Assembly (NCBI RefSeq): GCF_001295795.1
Contig: NZ_LJHY01000020.1
Coordinates: 62,001-126,000, forward strand
Direction: 5' to 3'
Length of the DNA: 64,000 nucleotides
DNA from: Novosphingobium sp. AAP83
GTDB lineage: Bacteria; Pseudomonadota; Alphaproteobacteria; Sphingomonadales; Sphingomonadaceae
Of this stretch, positions 27,719 through 37,508 are shown in pieces. The notes under the pieces were generated by a model. The model had not been told where the DNA came from. It was given only the letters and a program-made list of their open reading frames with translations, and did not search any database. A program made the translations under genes and the position numbers. How positions within the stretch are numbered: the first letter of the stretch is position 1; the number at the start of each line of letters is the position of its first letter.

Positions 27719-28414
27719 ATGAGTTCATGCGATACCTGCGTTGTCCGCAACCGTGCGATCTGCTCCGGCCTTGATGATGCTGAGCTGGTTTCGCTTAACA
27801 ATATGGGCCGTCGCCGCAATGTCACCGCTGGCGAACCGCTGATATGGGAAGATGATGATTCTCTGCTCGTCGCCAATGTTATCGAAGGCGTCCTGAAGCT
27901 GACCACCAGCACAGAAGATGGCCGCGAACAGATCGTTGGCGTGGCTTACCCATCGGATTTCATCGGACGCCCCTTCGGACAGACCAGCAGCGCCAGTGTT
28001 GTAGCTTTAACCGATGCGCGGGTTTGCGTGTTCTCGCGCAATGATTTTGATCGCTTCGCGCGCGAACACCCTGAACTCGAACACAAACTTCTCGAACGCA
28101 CGCTGGCCGAACTGGACCGCACCCGTTCGTGGATGATGCTGCTGGGCCGCAAGAATGCGTCTGAAAAGATCGCCACGTTCCTGCTCGAAATGTCGGAACG
28201 GCTGGCTGACAGCACGTGCACGGCGGCAACAGGGCCAGCCAAACGCTTCTCGCTGCCCTTCTCGCGCCAGCAAGTGGCTGATCTGCTGGGGTTGACGATT
28301 GAAACGGTCAGCCGCCAGTTCACCAAACTGAAAAACGATGGCGTGGTTGAACTGCCATCACGGCGCGAGGTCGAAATCGTCAATCGCGGCGCGCTGCTCG
28401 CTCTGGCGGGTTGA
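27719..28414 (+). CDS. fnrL: FnrL-type oxygen-sensing Crp/Fnr regulator
   Basis: 231 residues. N-terminal cysteines C4, C7 and C15 (C-x2-C-x7-C) plus C103 (ARVCVF) match the 4Fe-4S ligand pattern of alphaproteobacterial FnrL, so it should dimerise and bind DNA only when oxygen is low. The cyclic-nucleotide-like barrel is followed by the dimer helix and a helix-turn-helix (FSRQQVADLLGLTIETVSRQ, then FTKLKNDGVVELPSR) whose E-x2-SR recognition helix reads TTGAT half-sites. It stands next to ompW and the cbb3 genes, whose shared upstream region holds such a site. Confidence 0.92.
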   Translation: MSSCDTCVVRNRAICSGLDDAELVSLNNMGRRRNVTAGEPLIWEDDDSLLVANVIEGVLKLTTSTEDGREQIVGVAYPSDFIGRPFGQTSSASVVALTDARVCVFSRNDFDRFAREHPELEHKLLERTLAELDRTRSWMMLLGRKNASEKIATFLLEMSERLADSTCTAATGPAKRFSLPFSRQQVADLLGLTIETVSRQFTKLKNDGVVELPSRREVEIVNRGALLALAG

Positions 28415-28508
28415 GTCAGGCTTTGGCGCACGCGCTATAACAAAGCAGGTGCGGGCAGGGCGGTGAAGGGGTGATCCCAGAACCCCGGTACGATCCTGCC
28501 CGCTATCC

Positions 28509-28544
28509 CCGGGTCCTGCTGGCGTGGGGGAGAGCAGGACCCGG
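28509..28544. terminator. Perfect inverted repeat between fnrL and ompW ends
   Basis: CCGGGTCCTGCT and AGCAGGACCCGG, a 12-base perfect stem with a 12-base loop, in the convergent gap. No T-run on either side, so a bidirectional hairpin or mRNA 3' end stabiliser is likely. Confidence 0.6.
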
Positions 28545-28558
28545 AGAAATTCACAACA

Positions 28559-29245
28559 TCAGAAGCGGTAAGCCAAACCGGCGCTGATGACCCATGGATC
28601 AAGCGAATGCTTTGTGGTGAGCACTTCTGCATTGCCCGCAAAGAAATGCGCGGTCGTATCCATGAAGTACTTTTTGGCATCAAGGCTGAGCCCCAAGCCC
28701 TTGTCATTCAACGGAACATCTACGCCTGCTTGCAGGGCAAAGCCCAGATCGTTGGAAAAGCGCACTTTGGTAACGCCCAAAGGCACGATGCTGGAGCCGG
28801 GCTTTTCACCGAAATAGAGGAACATCGCAGGGCCAGCACCGACATAGGGCTTTAGGCCACCACCCATCGGCAGGTGATACTTGAGCGTTAGCGTAGCGGG
28901 CAGGACCAGCACGTGATCGACGATTTCCGTCGCCGCAGCCAGCGTGCCGGTGCCGCTGATATGGTGCTGGGTAAAGCAGCAGATCGTTTCAGCCGAAATG
29001 TTCGGCGTCACAAAGTACTCGACCGCGACCGTCGGCACATAGTTGTCGTTGGCCTTTGTATTCGCGCCGACCGTAAGGCCGAGAACGTCGGTTTTCACCG
29101 CAACAATCTTGCCATCAGGCAGTACGCCGGTGCCCAGCACTTTCACTTGCAGTTTGCCGTCTGCCGAACCAGCGAGAGCCGGAGCCGGAGCCAAAGCGGC
29201 AGCAGCAATCAAGGCGGGCAGGGCGGCAGTCATCAGCTTTTTCAT
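28559..29245 (-). CDS. ompW: OmpW-family outer membrane protein
   Basis: 228 residues: a signal peptide (MKKLMTAALPALIAAAALAP, cleavage after ALA), then an eight-strand barrel. Family signatures include the N-terminal GKLQVKVLGTGVLPDG, PTVAVEYFVTPNISAETIC, LKPYVGAGPAMFLYF and the final WVISAGLAYRF with its terminal Phe. OmpW proteins form a narrow hydrophobic channel and are FNR-controlled in enterobacteria. Here the gene is divergent from ccoN and shares an intergenic region with a perfect FNR box. Confidence 0.92.
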   Translation of the reverse strand: MKKLMTAALPALIAAAALAPAPALAGSADGKLQVKVLGTGVLPDGKIVAVKTDVLGLTVGANTKANDNYVPTVAVEYFVTPNISAETICCFTQHHISGTGTLAAATEIVDHVLVLPATLTLKYHLPMGGGLKPYVGAGPAMFLYFGEKPGSSIVPLGVTKVRFSNDLGFALQAGVDVPLNDKGLGLSLDAKKYFMDTTAHFFAGNAEVLTTKHSLDPWVISAGLAYRF

Positions 29246-29406
29246 TGGTCTTATCCTGTGCCCCGGCTGGTCTACCCCGCGTAGACCGTTGCTTTGTCCG
29301 GGGATCGTTCTTGCTGATGGACCGTTGCTAACCGTCCGACATTGACGAAACGCAAAAGTGTCAATTTTCAGCCTTGGGCCAAGGTATGAGACTGATTTCG
29401 TTTGAA

Positions 29407-29420
29407 TTGATGTCGATCAA
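29407..29420 (+). promoter_or_regulatory. FNR/FixK box 2, before ccoN
   Basis: TTGATGTCGATCAA, a perfect TTGAT-N4-ATCAA match, 60 bases before the ccoN start. A -10-like TGTAGC at 29441-29446 puts the box centre near -40. It can also influence ompW on the other strand; a TTGACA at about 29360 reading toward ompW is a possible -35. Confidence 0.85.
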
Positions 29421-29480
29421 TAATCCTTCGCTCCGACGGGTGTAGCGCGCCCTCAACATCACTCATGGAAGGAAGGCTCC

Positions 29481-31127
29481 ATGGAAACAGCACTCTCTCG
29501 CTCGGGCTTATGGCTCATTGGGCTTCTCATGGCCGTCCTCGCCTGCGCTGCTGCAGTCGACACAGGCTTCGCTATCCATATGGGCATCGTGGGCTTTGCC
29601 TGTATCATCGGCCTCATCGTCACATTGCGCGGGGTGGACATAAACCGCGCCATCCTCGCACCCGATCAGGGGCGCTATGATGATGACGTTATCCGTTGGG
29701 GCGTTATCGCCACGGTATTCTGGGGCATGGCCGGGTTCCTGGCGGGCCTGATTATAGCATCGCAGCTCGCTTTGCCGGTGCTGAACCTCGGTCTTGAATG
29801 GACCGCGTTTGGCCGGTTGCGCCCTTTGCACACATCCGCTGTCATCTTTGCATTTGGAGGCAACGCGCTGATCGCCACGTCGTTTTACGTGGTGCAGCGC
29901 ACTTGCCGGGCGAGGCTGGCCTTCCCCGGCCTCGCCCGTTTCGTGTTCTGGGGTTACCAGCTGTTCATCGTGCTGGCCGCCACGGGCTATTTGCTCGGGA
30001 TCACACAGGGCAAGGAATATGCCGAGCCCGAATGGTACGTCGATATCTGGCTGACCATCGTGTGGGTCGCTTATCTTGCGGTCTTCGTCGGCACGATCGT
30101 CAAGCGCACCGAGCCGCACATCTATGTGGCGAACTGGTTCTACCTCGCTTTCATCATCACCGTTGCGATGCTGCACATCGTCAACAACCTCAACTGGCCT
30201 GTCAGCTTCGTTGGCAGCCGCAGCTTTCCGGTTTTCGCAGGCGTGCAAGGCGCGCTGGTGCAGTGGTGGTATGGCCATAACGCGGTCGGATTTTTCCTCA
30301 CCGCAGGTTTCTTGGCGATGATGTACTATTTCGTGCCCAAACAGGCCGAACGTCCGATCTTCTCCTATCGCCTGTCGATCATCCACTTCTGGGCACTGAT
30401 CTTCCTCTATATCTGGGCGGGCCCTCATCACCTTCACTACACCGCCTTGCCCGATTGGGCGCAAACGCTGGGCATGGTCTTCTCGGTCATGCTGTGGATG
30501 CCAAGCTGGGGCGGTATGATCAACGGTCTGATGACGCTGAACGGCGCATGGGACAAAGTCCGCACCGATCCGATCATCCGCATGATGGTGATGGCGCTGG
30601 CGTTCTACGGCATGAGCACGTTCGAAGGGCCGATGATGTCGATCAAGTCGGTCAACAGCCTCTCGCACTATACCGATTGGACCATCGGCCATGTGCATTC
30701 AGGCGCTCTGGGCTGGAACGGCATGATCACCTTTGCGTGCCTCTATTACATGGTGCCGCGCCTGTGGGGTAAACCGCGCCTTTACAGCCTGCGCATGGTC
30801 AACTGGCACTTCTGGTTGGCGACCGTGGGCATCGTTTTCTACGCCTCCTCGATGTGGGTGGCGGGCATCACGCAAGGCCTGATGTGGCGCGAATATGGCG
30901 CTGACGGATATCTGGTGAACAGCTTTGCCGAAACCGTCCTCGCCTTGAAGCCCATGTACTTCCTGCGCGCCTTTGGTGGTTTGCTTTACCTTGCTGGTGC
31001 TGTCGTGATGACGGTCAACGTCTGGCGCACCATTCTGGGCCACCAGCGCGGTGAAGCGCCGATGCGCGATGCCGCCTTCGATCCCGCAAAGGATCGTCCG
31101 ATCATCGCTGCGCCTGTCGCCGCCTGA
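29481..31127 (+). CDS. ccoN: cbb3-type cytochrome c oxidase subunit I (CcoN)
   Basis: Catalytic haem-b/haem-b3/CuB subunit of the high-affinity terminal oxidase. 548 residues, about twelve to fourteen spans. Metal-ligand histidines are visible in [49 protein letters not shown] and [15 protein letters not shown]. The start is preceded by GGAAGG. It heads a run of eleven same-strand genes and should be switched on at low oxygen through the FNR box upstream. Confidence 0.96.
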   Translation: METALSRSGLWLIGLLMAVLACAAAVDTGFAIHMGIVGFACIIGLIVTLRGVDINRAILAPDQGRYDDDVIRWGVIATVFWGMAGFLAGLIIASQLALPVLNLGLEWTAFGRLRPLHTSAVIFAFGGNALIATSFYVVQRTCRARLAFPGLARFVFWGYQLFIVLAATGYLLGITQGKEYAEPEWYVDIWLTIVWVAYLAVFVGTIVKRTEPHIYVANWFYLAFIITVAMLHIVNNLNWPVSFVGSRSFPVFAGVQGALVQWWYGHNAVGFFLTAGFLAMMYYFVPKQAERPIFSYRLSIIHFWALIFLYIWAGPHHLHYTALPDWAQTLGMVFSVMLWMPSWGGMINGLMTLNGAWDKVRTDPIIRMMVMALAFYGMSTFEGPMMSIKSVNSLSHYTDWTIGHVHSGALGWNGMITFACLYYMVPRLWGKPRLYSLRMVNWHFWLATVGIVFYASSMWVAGITQGLMWREYGADGYLVNSFAETVLALKPMYFLRAFGGLLYLAGAVVMTVNVWRTILGHQRGEAPMRDAAFDPAKDRPIIAAPVAA

Positions 31128-31151
31128 GCCAAAGCTTCCGGAGAAAATCCC

Positions 31152-31901
31152 ATGACCACAATCGTGGAACGCCACAAGAAACTGGAACGCAATGTCACCC
31201 TGCTGGGCCTCGCCGCCTTTGCAGCGGTGACGGTGGGCGGCATCGTCGAGATCGCGCCGCTGTTCTGGATCGATAACACGATCGAGAAGGTCGACGGCAT
31301 GCGTCCCTACACCCCGCTCGAACAAGCCGGACGCGACATTTATATCCGCGAAGGCTGCTACAATTGCCACAGCCAGATGATCCGTCCGTTCCGTGACGAG
31401 GTCGAACGCTACGGCCACTACAGCCTCGCGGCGGAATCAATGTACGACCATCCGTTCCAGTGGGGATCAAAGCGCACCGGGCCTGATCTGGCGCGTGTCG
31501 GCAACCGTTATTCGGATGAATGGCATGTCCAGCATCTGAAAGACCCGCGCACGCTGGTGCCGGAATCGATCATGCCGACATATGCGCATCTGGCAAAGCA
31601 CGAGCTGAACGCGGGCGACATGACGGCGGAATTGCGCACGCTTTATCAAGTGGGCGTGCCCTATTCGCCAGACGACATCGCCAAGGCCAACGACGATCTG
31701 AAAGTTCAGGCCGAAGCCGATGGCGACGCCAGCGACCTCAAGAAGCGCTACCCCAAAGCGCAGGCCCGCGATTTCGATGGCGATCCAAAGCGCCTGACCG
31801 AGATGGATGCACTTGTCGCCTATCTCCAGATGCTGGGCACGCTGGTCGATGTGAATGCGCCTGCCGCGCAAGAAACGCTCGCCAAGGAGAAGGGCCGATG
31901 A
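31152..31901 (+). CDS. ccoO: cbb3 oxidase mono-haem subunit II (CcoO)
   Basis: 249 residues: one N-terminal anchor (about 15-38), then a periplasmic c-type cytochrome domain with CYNCH (C69, C72, H73). The distal Met ligand is probably in [11 protein letters not shown]. It passes electrons from CcoP to CcoN. AATCC separates a weak ribosome site (GGAGAAAA) from the ATG. Its stop overlaps the ccoQ start by four bases. Confidence 0.96.
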   Translation: MTTIVERHKKLERNVTLLGLAAFAAVTVGGIVEIAPLFWIDNTIEKVDGMRPYTPLEQAGRDIYIREGCYNCHSQMIRPFRDEVERYGHYSLAAESMYDHPFQWGSKRTGPDLARVGNRYSDEWHVQHLKDPRTLVPESIMPTYAHLAKHELNAGDMTAELRTLYQVGVPYSPDDIAKANDDLKVQAEADGDASDLKKRYPKAQARDFDGDPKRLTEMDALVAYLQMLGTLVDVNAPAAQETLAKEKGR

Positions 31902-32068
31902 GCGCGCACTCCACATACGACCTGCTGCGGCATCTGGCCGATAGCTGGGGTCTGCTGCTGATGACGGCAATCTTCCTTGGCCTGTGCGCATGGCCTTTCC
32001 GGCCCGGCGCACGGCCCATGAACCGCGATGCCGCCCATTCGATCTTTAAGGATGAGAGCGATGTCTAA
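31898..32068 (+). CDS. ccoQ: cbb3 oxidase small subunit CcoQ
   Basis: 56 residues with one membrane span ([18 protein letters not shown]) followed by the family's [20 protein letters not shown] tail with an acidic end. CcoQ stabilises the oxidase against oxygen-dependent damage. It overlaps ccoO by four bases and ccoP by eight, so the three are translationally coupled. It is below many gene callers' length limits but is certain from context. Confidence 0.9.
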   Translation: MSAHSTYDLLRHLADSWGLLLMTAIFLGLCAWPFRPGARPMNRDAAHSIFKDESDV

Positions 32069-32978
32069 ACCACGCTTGGATGACGCAACCGGCGTCGAAA
32101 CCGTTGGCCACGAATGGGATGGCATTGAAGAACTGAACAACCCGCTGCCGCGCTGGTGGTTGTGGTCGTTCTATGCCTGTATCGCGTTCGCGATTGGCTA
32201 TGTCATTGCCTATCCGGCCATTCCGCTGCTCGACACAGCAACCGCAGGCACGTTCGGCTGGTCCAGCCGGGGCGATTTGCAAAAGGAAATGAAAGCAGAA
32301 TCCGTGCGCACCGCAGGGATGATGTCGGAATTGAGCAAAGCCTCGATTGAACAGATCGCCACCGATCCCCGCCTGCGTCGCGCTGCGATTGATGGTGGAC
32401 GCGCAGCGTTCAAGGTCAATTGTGTGCAATGCCACGGCAATGGCGCTGCGGGCAGCGTCGGCTATCCCAATCTGAATGACGATGACTGGCTGTGGGGCGG
32501 CGATGCAGCGGCGATCCACCAGACGCTGGTCAACGGCATTCGCCAGCCCGGTGATGACGCAACGCGGATGAGCATGATGCCGGCCTTCGGTCGCGACGGC
32601 ATCCTCACCGCCCCACAAGTGCAAGATGCCGTCAGCTTTGTCCGCGTGATCTCCGGCAACGAAAAGCCAAGCGCTTCGGCACAGCGCGGCGCGGCAATCT
32701 TCACCGCCAATTGCGCAGTATGCCACGGCGCGAATGGAGAAGGCAGCCGCGCAGTTGGCGCACCGAAGCTTAGCGACGCGATCTGGCTCTATGGCGGCGA
32801 TCGCAAAGCGCTGACGCAGACGCTGACCAATGCGCGCTATGGCGTGATGCCATCATGGGGCAACCGGCTTGATCCGGTGACCGTCAAGATGCTTGCCACT
32901 TACGTCCATTCGCTCGGCGGCGGTGAAGCAGCGCCCGCTCCTGACCCAGCCGCACCACCAGTCGCAGCGGCGCAATAA
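32061..32978 (+). CDS. ccoP: cbb3 oxidase di-haem subunit III (CcoP)
   Basis: 305 residues. The start inside ccoQ gives [20 protein letters not shown], the usual cytoplasmic N-terminus with G-x-E-W-D-G. One span at about 33-52 (LWSFYACIAFAIGYVIAYPA) is followed by two c-type cytochrome domains with CVQCH (C121-H125) and CAVCH (C218-H222). It receives electrons from soluble cytochrome c. The Ala/Pro-rich C-terminus is unremarkable. Confidence 0.96.
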   Translation: MSKPRLDDATGVETVGHEWDGIEELNNPLPRWWLWSFYACIAFAIGYVIAYPAIPLLDTATAGTFGWSSRGDLQKEMKAESVRTAGMMSELSKASIEQIATDPRLRRAAIDGGRAAFKVNCVQCHGNGAAGSVGYPNLNDDDWLWGGDAAAIHQTLVNGIRQPGDDATRMSMMPAFGRDGILTAPQVQDAVSFVRVISGNEKPSASAQRGAAIFTANCAVCHGANGEGSRAVGAPKLSDAIWLYGGDRKALTQTLTNARYGVMPSWGNRLDPVTVKMLATYVHSLGGGEAAPAPDPAAPPVAAAQ

Positions 32979-33000
32979 GCCCAAGACAGGACATATAGCC

Positions 33001-34482
33001 ATGAACGCGCACGATCCCAAACTCAGCGCGGACCACGCAAACGAAATCGGCCACGAAACCAGCATGTACGAAAAGCGTAAAGCCGTTTTCCCCAAGGCCA
33101 TCGACGGGGCTTTTCGGCGCTTCAAGTGGCTGGTCATGGCCGTGTGCCTGACAATCTACTGGGGCACTCCCTGGATCCGCTGGGATCGCGGGCCTTATGC
33201 CCCCGATCAAGCGGTGCTGATTGATCTGGCGCACCGCCGGTTCTTCATGTTCAACATCGAAATCTGGCCGCACGAGTTCTACTTTATAGCAGGCCTGCTG
33301 ATCATGGCGGGGATCGGCCTGTTCCTCGTCACCAGCGTGGTCGGGCGCGCATGGTGCGGCTATGCCTGCCCGCAAACGGTCTGGACCGATCTGTTCCAGC
33401 ACGTTGACCGCCTGATAGATGGGGATCGCAACGCCCAATTGCGTTTGCAAAAGGCCCCTTGGGGACCGGCAAAGATTGCGCGGCGCTCGCTCAAGTGGGG
33501 CATTTACCTCGGCATCAGCTTTGCCACGGGCGGCGCGTGGATTTTCTACTTCGCCGATGCGCCCACACTGCAATATGAATTCTGGACCGGCACTGCCGCT
33601 CCCGTCGCCTATGCCACCACCTTTGTGCTGACCATGACCACGTTCGTGCTGGGCGGTTTCCTGCGCGAACAAGTGTGCATCTACATGTGCCCATGGCCGC
33701 GCATCCAGACCGCGATGCTCGATGAAAAGTCGCTGCTCGTCACCTACAAGTATTGGCGCGGAGAGCCGCGCGGTTCGGTCAAAACGGCCTTGAAGGCAGC
33801 GACACCCTTGGGCGATTGCATCGATTGCCTGCAATGCGTGGCGGTGTGCCCCACCGGCATCGACATTCGCGAAGGCCCGCAGATTGGCTGCATCACTTGC
33901 GCGTTGTGCATTGACGCTTGCGATAAAGCGATGGCCGATGTTGGCCGTCCGCGCGGGCTGATCGATTACTGCACGCTGGATGATGCGACACGCGAGCAGC
34001 GCGGTGAAGAATCCGTACCCATTCTCAAGACAATCTTCCGCCCGCGCACTTTGGTTTATCTCGGCGTGTGGTCCGCCATCGGCCTCGCGCTCTTGTTCGC
34101 CCTGGGGCAACGCGAACGCATGGGCATCTCGGTCGCCAAGGATCGCAACCCGGAATACGTTACGCTGTCCGATGGCTCGGTCCGCAATGCCTACACGCTG
34201 AAGCTGCGTAACATGGAATCGCGCCCGCGCACCTATCGCATTGTCCTTCGCGGACTGCACAACGGGGCGATTTATACCGACGAGATGGATGTCGCTGCTG
34301 CACGCCGAGAACTGACCGTTGAAGTGCCTTCGGACACTACCAAGCCGGTGCGTGTTTATGCCCTCAACCCTCGTGGCAGCGCGCCCACCGAATTCGCATT
34401 CCTCCTTGCCGCCACCGACAAGGAAGGCGGCCATGACACCAGCGAAACCACCTTCACCACTGCACAAGGAAACGGCCAATGA
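33001..34482 (+). CDS. ccoG: Cbb3 assembly factor CcoG/FixG (polyferredoxin)
   Basis: 493 residues. Membrane spans flank a pair of cysteine clusters: GRAWCGYACPQTVW and YMCPWPRIQ in the membrane part, then two 4Fe-4S ferredoxin motifs (CIDCLQCVAVCPTGIDI and CITCALCIDACDK). An Ig-like FixG C-terminal domain begins near residue 385. CcoG reduces Cu(II) to Cu(I) for delivery to the CcoN active site. An AGGACA site precedes the ATG, 22 bases after ccoP. It overlaps fixH by four bases. Confidence 0.95.
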   Translation: MNAHDPKLSADHANEIGHETSMYEKRKAVFPKAIDGAFRRFKWLVMAVCLTIYWGTPWIRWDRGPYAPDQAVLIDLAHRRFFMFNIEIWPHEFYFIAGLLIMAGIGLFLVTSVVGRAWCGYACPQTVWTDLFQHVDRLIDGDRNAQLRLQKAPWGPAKIARRSLKWGIYLGISFATGGAWIFYFADAPTLQYEFWTGTAAPVAYATTFVLTMTTFVLGGFLREQVCIYMCPWPRIQTAMLDEKSLLVTYKYWRGEPRGSVKTALKAATPLGDCIDCLQCVAVCPTGIDIREGPQIGCITCALCIDACDKAMADVGRPRGLIDYCTLDDATREQRGEESVPILKTIFRPRTLVYLGVWSAIGLALLFALGQRERMGISVAKDRNPEYVTLSDGSVRNAYTLKLRNMESRPRTYRIVLRGLHNGAIYTDEMDVAAARRELTVEVPSDTTKPVRVYALNPRGSAPTEFAFLLAATDKEGGHDTSETTFTTAQGNGQ

Positions 34483-34961
34483 TCCCGCAACGCCGCATCT
34501 CCACCGCGACAGTTAAAGCCTTCACCGGCTGGCACATGGCAGTCATTCTCGTCAGCTTCTTTGCTGTCGTCGTCGGCGTTAACGTGCTCATGGCGCGCTT
34601 TGCGACGTCCACTTTCGGTGGTGTGGTGGTCGAGAACTCCTATGTCGCCAGCCAGCAATTCAACGGCTGGTTGAAAGAGGCTAGTGCCGAACAGGCGCTT
34701 GGCTGGAAGGGCGTTGTCACGCGCGATGGCGATGGTCGTGCGTCTCTCCGCCTGGTCGACAACACCGGGCAAACAATCACCGGCGCAAACGTCACTGCCG
34801 TGGCTGAACACCCGCTGGGCCAGCGTCCGGCCAAGGCATTGGTGCTGCATGAAACCGTGCCCGGCACATATGCCGCACCTTTGGAAGCAGGCCGTTGGCG
34901 TTTGCGCATCACGGTTGAAGCGCAGGCCAAGGCATGGCGCATGATGGGGGATGTGCAATGA
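34479..34961 (+). CDS. fixH: FixH/CcoH cbb3 assembly protein
   Basis: 160 residues with one N-terminal span (GWHMAVILVSFFAVVVGVNV, residues about 15-37) and a periplasmic domain of the FixH family (ENSYVASQQFNGWLKEA, ALGWKG). FixH associates with the CcoN/copper-ATPase assembly complex. Four-base overlaps on both sides place it firmly in the ccoGHIS unit. Confidence 0.92.
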   Translation: MIPQRRISTATVKAFTGWHMAVILVSFFAVVVGVNVLMARFATSTFGGVVVENSYVASQQFNGWLKEASAEQALGWKGVVTRDGDGRASLRLVDNTGQTITGANVTAVAEHPLGQRPAKALVLHETVPGTYAAPLEAGRWRLRITVEAQAKAWRMMGDVQ

Positions 34962-37081
34962 GCGTCGTCGCCTTCAAACAGCCCGAAACGGCAGCGCCGA
35001 TCCACACGATACTGGCGGTTCCAGCCATGCACTGCGCCGGATGCATGGGCAAAGTCGAGCGCGCGTTCGGCAAAGTCGAGGGCGTTCATTCCGCCCGCAC
35101 CAACCTGACCGCGCGCAGCGTTGAGGTGATTCACGACGCCCAAGTGGAAATGCCCGCTCTCGTCGCCGCGCTCGCCGCCACCGGCTTTGAAGCGCAAGTG
35201 CGCGAGCCCGAGGCTGAGAGTGTTTCGGCGGTAAAGCCCCTGCTTGCCCCGCTGGGCGTGGCGGCTTTTGCCTGCATGAACGTGATGCTGATGTCAGTCA
35301 GCGTCTGGTCGGGCGCGGATGGCACGATGCGGTCGCTGTTCCACTGGGTTTCGGCGCTGATCGGCGTTCCCGCCATTGTCTATGCCGGACGCCCGTTCTT
35401 CACCTCGGCGCTGAAAGTGCTGCGCCATGGCAAGACCAACATGGACGTGCCGATCTCTATCGGCGTCACCATCGCCACCGGCCTGTCATTCTATGAAACG
35501 CTGACGGGCGGGGCCGAGGCATGGTTCGATGGCGTGCTGATGCTGCTGCTGTTCCTGCTGGCTGGCCGCGTGCTGGATGCGATGATGCGTGATCGCGCGC
35601 GTTCAGGCGTCGATGCGCTGTTGCGGCAGGCAGCAACTGGCGCGATGGTGATCGAGGCCGATGGGGCAACACGCTGGCTCGATGCCAAATCGCTTCGCCC
35701 CGGCATGCTGATGCGCGTAGCTGCAGGCGAACGGCTGGCGGCAGACGGCGAAGTTCTGCGCGGCACCACCCGCTTCGATCAATCGCTGCTGACGGGCGAG
35801 AGCGAGCCAGTGCAGGCAGGCCCCGGAACGCTGGTCCATGCCGGCACGCTCAACGCCGATGTGCCGGTCGATGTGCGCGTCACCGCCACGGGCCAGGACA
35901 CCGCGCTGTCGGAAATCGCCCGCCTGATGGAAGTGGCCGGGCAATCGCGCTCGAAATATGTGCGGATCGCGGATCGCGCTTCAAGGCTCTATGCGCCTGC
36001 GGTGCATACTCTGGCAGCGGTGACTTTTGCCGGATGGATGCTGGCCGGGGCAGGGGTCTACCACGCGCTCGTCATCGCCATCGCCGTGCTGATCATCACC
36101 TGCCCTTGCGCGCTCGGCCTTGCCGTGCCGGTGGCGCAAGTCGTGGCTGCCAGTGCGCTGATGAAGCGCGGCATATTGGTCAAAGACGGTTCCGCGCTGG
36201 AACGCATGGCCGAAATAGACCGCTTGCTGCTCGACAAGACCGGCACGCTGACCATAGGCCGTCCCGTTCCCGATGAAGTCACGCTGGGCGCATTGTCCTG
36301 TGCCGAAGCCTCGGTCGCGCTCGCGCTGGCCAGCCACAGTCGCCATCCCCTGTCGCAAGGGCTGGCGCAGGCACTTGGCGCGATGGGCGTGCGCGCGGCT
36401 GATCTTGAAGATGTGCGCGAAGAAGCAGGGCAGGGCGTCAGCGCGCGCTGGAACGGCATTGCCGTTGCGCTTGGCCGCCCCGCTTCCGCGCAAGGCATGG
36501 CCACCGCGCTGCGCATTGAAGGCGGGCCGGTTCGCGTCATCGCTTTTGCGGATCGCTTGCGCCCCGATGCGCAAGCCGCTCTGGCACAATTGGCCGCCAT
36601 GGATGTGGAAACCTCGATCCTGTCAGGCGATTCCGTCTCTGCCGTGGGCACAATTGCGCGCATCACTGGCCTGACGGCGCAAGCCGCCGCTTCTCCTGCC
36701 GAAAAACAGGAGGCGATAGAGCGCCTGCAGAACGCCGGGCGCAAGGTGATGATGGCAGGCGATGGCCTCAACGATGGCCCCGCGCTCGCCGCAGCACACG
36801 CCTCCATCGCACCGGGCACGGCCAGCGATGTTGGACGTCAGGCGGCAGACATGGTGTTCACCTCAGAATCGCTGCTGGCGATCCCGCGCGCCATCCGCGT
36901 ATCGCGCGCCACGATGCGCGTGGTGCGGCAGAACTTCGTGCTCGCCATCGGTTATAATGCCCTGGCGGTGCCGCTGGCCATCGCCGGTTACGTCACGCCG
37001 CTGGTGGCTGCCATTGCCATGTCGACCAGTTCGCTGATCGTCGTCGCCAATTCGCTGCGGCTGACAGGAGAAGCCCGATGA
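34958..37081 (+). CDS. ccoI: Copper-transporting P1B-type ATPase for cbb3 oxidase (FixI/CcoI)
   Basis: 707 residues. The N-terminal heavy-metal domain has HCAGCM (C26, C29). The membrane core carries the CPC ion motif (C382-P-C384 in ITCPCALGLAVP), the phosphorylation site DKTGTL (D426) and GDGLNDGPAL in the hinge. FixI-type pumps export Cu slowly to the periplasm for insertion into cbb3 oxidase rather than for copper tolerance; linkage to ccoG, fixH and ccoS supports that role. Confidence 0.95.
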   Translation: MSVVAFKQPETAAPIHTILAVPAMHCAGCMGKVERAFGKVEGVHSARTNLTARSVEVIHDAQVEMPALVAALAATGFEAQVREPEAESVSAVKPLLAPLGVAAFACMNVMLMSVSVWSGADGTMRSLFHWVSALIGVPAIVYAGRPFFTSALKVLRHGKTNMDVPISIGVTIATGLSFYETLTGGAEAWFDGVLMLLLFLLAGRVLDAMMRDRARSGVDALLRQAATGAMVIEADGATRWLDAKSLRPGMLMRVAAGERLAADGEVLRGTTRFDQSLLTGESEPVQAGPGTLVHAGTLNADVPVDVRVTATGQDTALSEIARLMEVAGQSRSKYVRIADRASRLYAPAVHTLAAVTFAGWMLAGAGVYHALVIAIAVLIITCPCALGLAVPVAQVVAASALMKRGILVKDGSALERMAEIDRLLLDKTGTLTIGRPVPDEVTLGALSCAEASVALALASHSRHPLSQGLAQALGAMGVRAADLEDVREEAGQGVSARWNGIAVALGRPASAQGMATALRIEGGPVRVIAFADRLRPDAQAALAQLAAMDVETSILSGDSVSAVGTIARITGLTAQAAASPAEKQEAIERLQNAGRKVMMAGDGLNDGPALAAAHASIAPGTASDVGRQAADMVFTSESLLAIPRAIRVSRATMRVVRQNFVLAIGYNALAVPLAIAGYVTPLVAAIAMSTSSLIVVANSLRLTGEAR

Positions 37082-37227
37082 ACGGCATTGCGATCATGCT
37101 GCCCATCGCCTTGGGCATGGGCCTGTTTGGCCTTGCCGCGTTCTTCTGGGCATTGAAGCGCGGACAATTCGGCGATCTGGACGGGGCAGCGGCACGGATC
37201 CTGATTGAAGAGGATGACGAGCCATGA
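37078..37227 (+). CDS. ccoS: Cbb3 oxidase maturation protein CcoS
   Basis: 49 residues. A single span (about 4-25, LPIALGMGLFGLAAFFWALK) is followed by KRGQFGDLDGAAARIL and an acidic tail ending EEDDEP, the standard CcoS signature (FxWAxxxGQFDDLxxPxxRIL). CcoS is needed for haem b and CuB incorporation. It overlaps ccoI and the next gene by four bases each. Confidence 0.93.
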   Translation: MNGIAIMLPIALGMGLFGLAAFFWALKRGQFGDLDGAAARILIEEDDEP

Positions 37228-37508
37228 GCCGCCTGCTCAAACTCCTCGCCCCGCTGGCAGTGATCCAGATAGCCAGTCCCGCGCCCGCGCAAGTCTCGTT
37301 TGTAATGGTGCCATCATGCGGCGGAACTGGCGGCATGGTGCCGATCCGCATCCCTGGAAAGAACGACGGGAACAATAATCAGCCCTGCTGCAAAATTTGT
37401 CATATCTCAATGCGCAAGCGTTTTGCCGCCGATAGCTGTTGCGATGATAGCGAGAGGGAAGACGAAGATGAGAACAGCGGGGAACGGGGCGATAACGATG
37501 TCGCCTGA
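37224..37508 (+). CDS. Small exported CXXCH-containing protein, unknown
   Basis: 94 residues starting inside ccoS (ATGA overlap). The signal peptide is MSRLLKLLAPLAVIQIASPA, cleaved near APAQ. The mature part has PSCGGTGG, then NQPCCKICHISMRKRFAADS with a CC pair, a C-K-I-C-H (CXXCH) motif and another CC, and an acidic tail (EREDEDENSGERGDND). One CXXCH could bind haem c, or the six cysteines could hold copper. It is cotranscribed with cbb3 assembly genes and overlaps hemN. No characterised family is recognised. Confidence 0.72.
   Translation: MSRLLKLLAPLAVIQIASPAPAQVSFVMVPSCGGTGGMVPIRIPGKNDGNNNQPCCKICHISMRKRFAADSCCDDSEREDEDENSGERGDNDVA

Noticed and set aside
32884..34479. 531-codon open frame on the minus strand across ccoG
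   Set aside because: Antisense shadow of ccoG with no recognisable domain.
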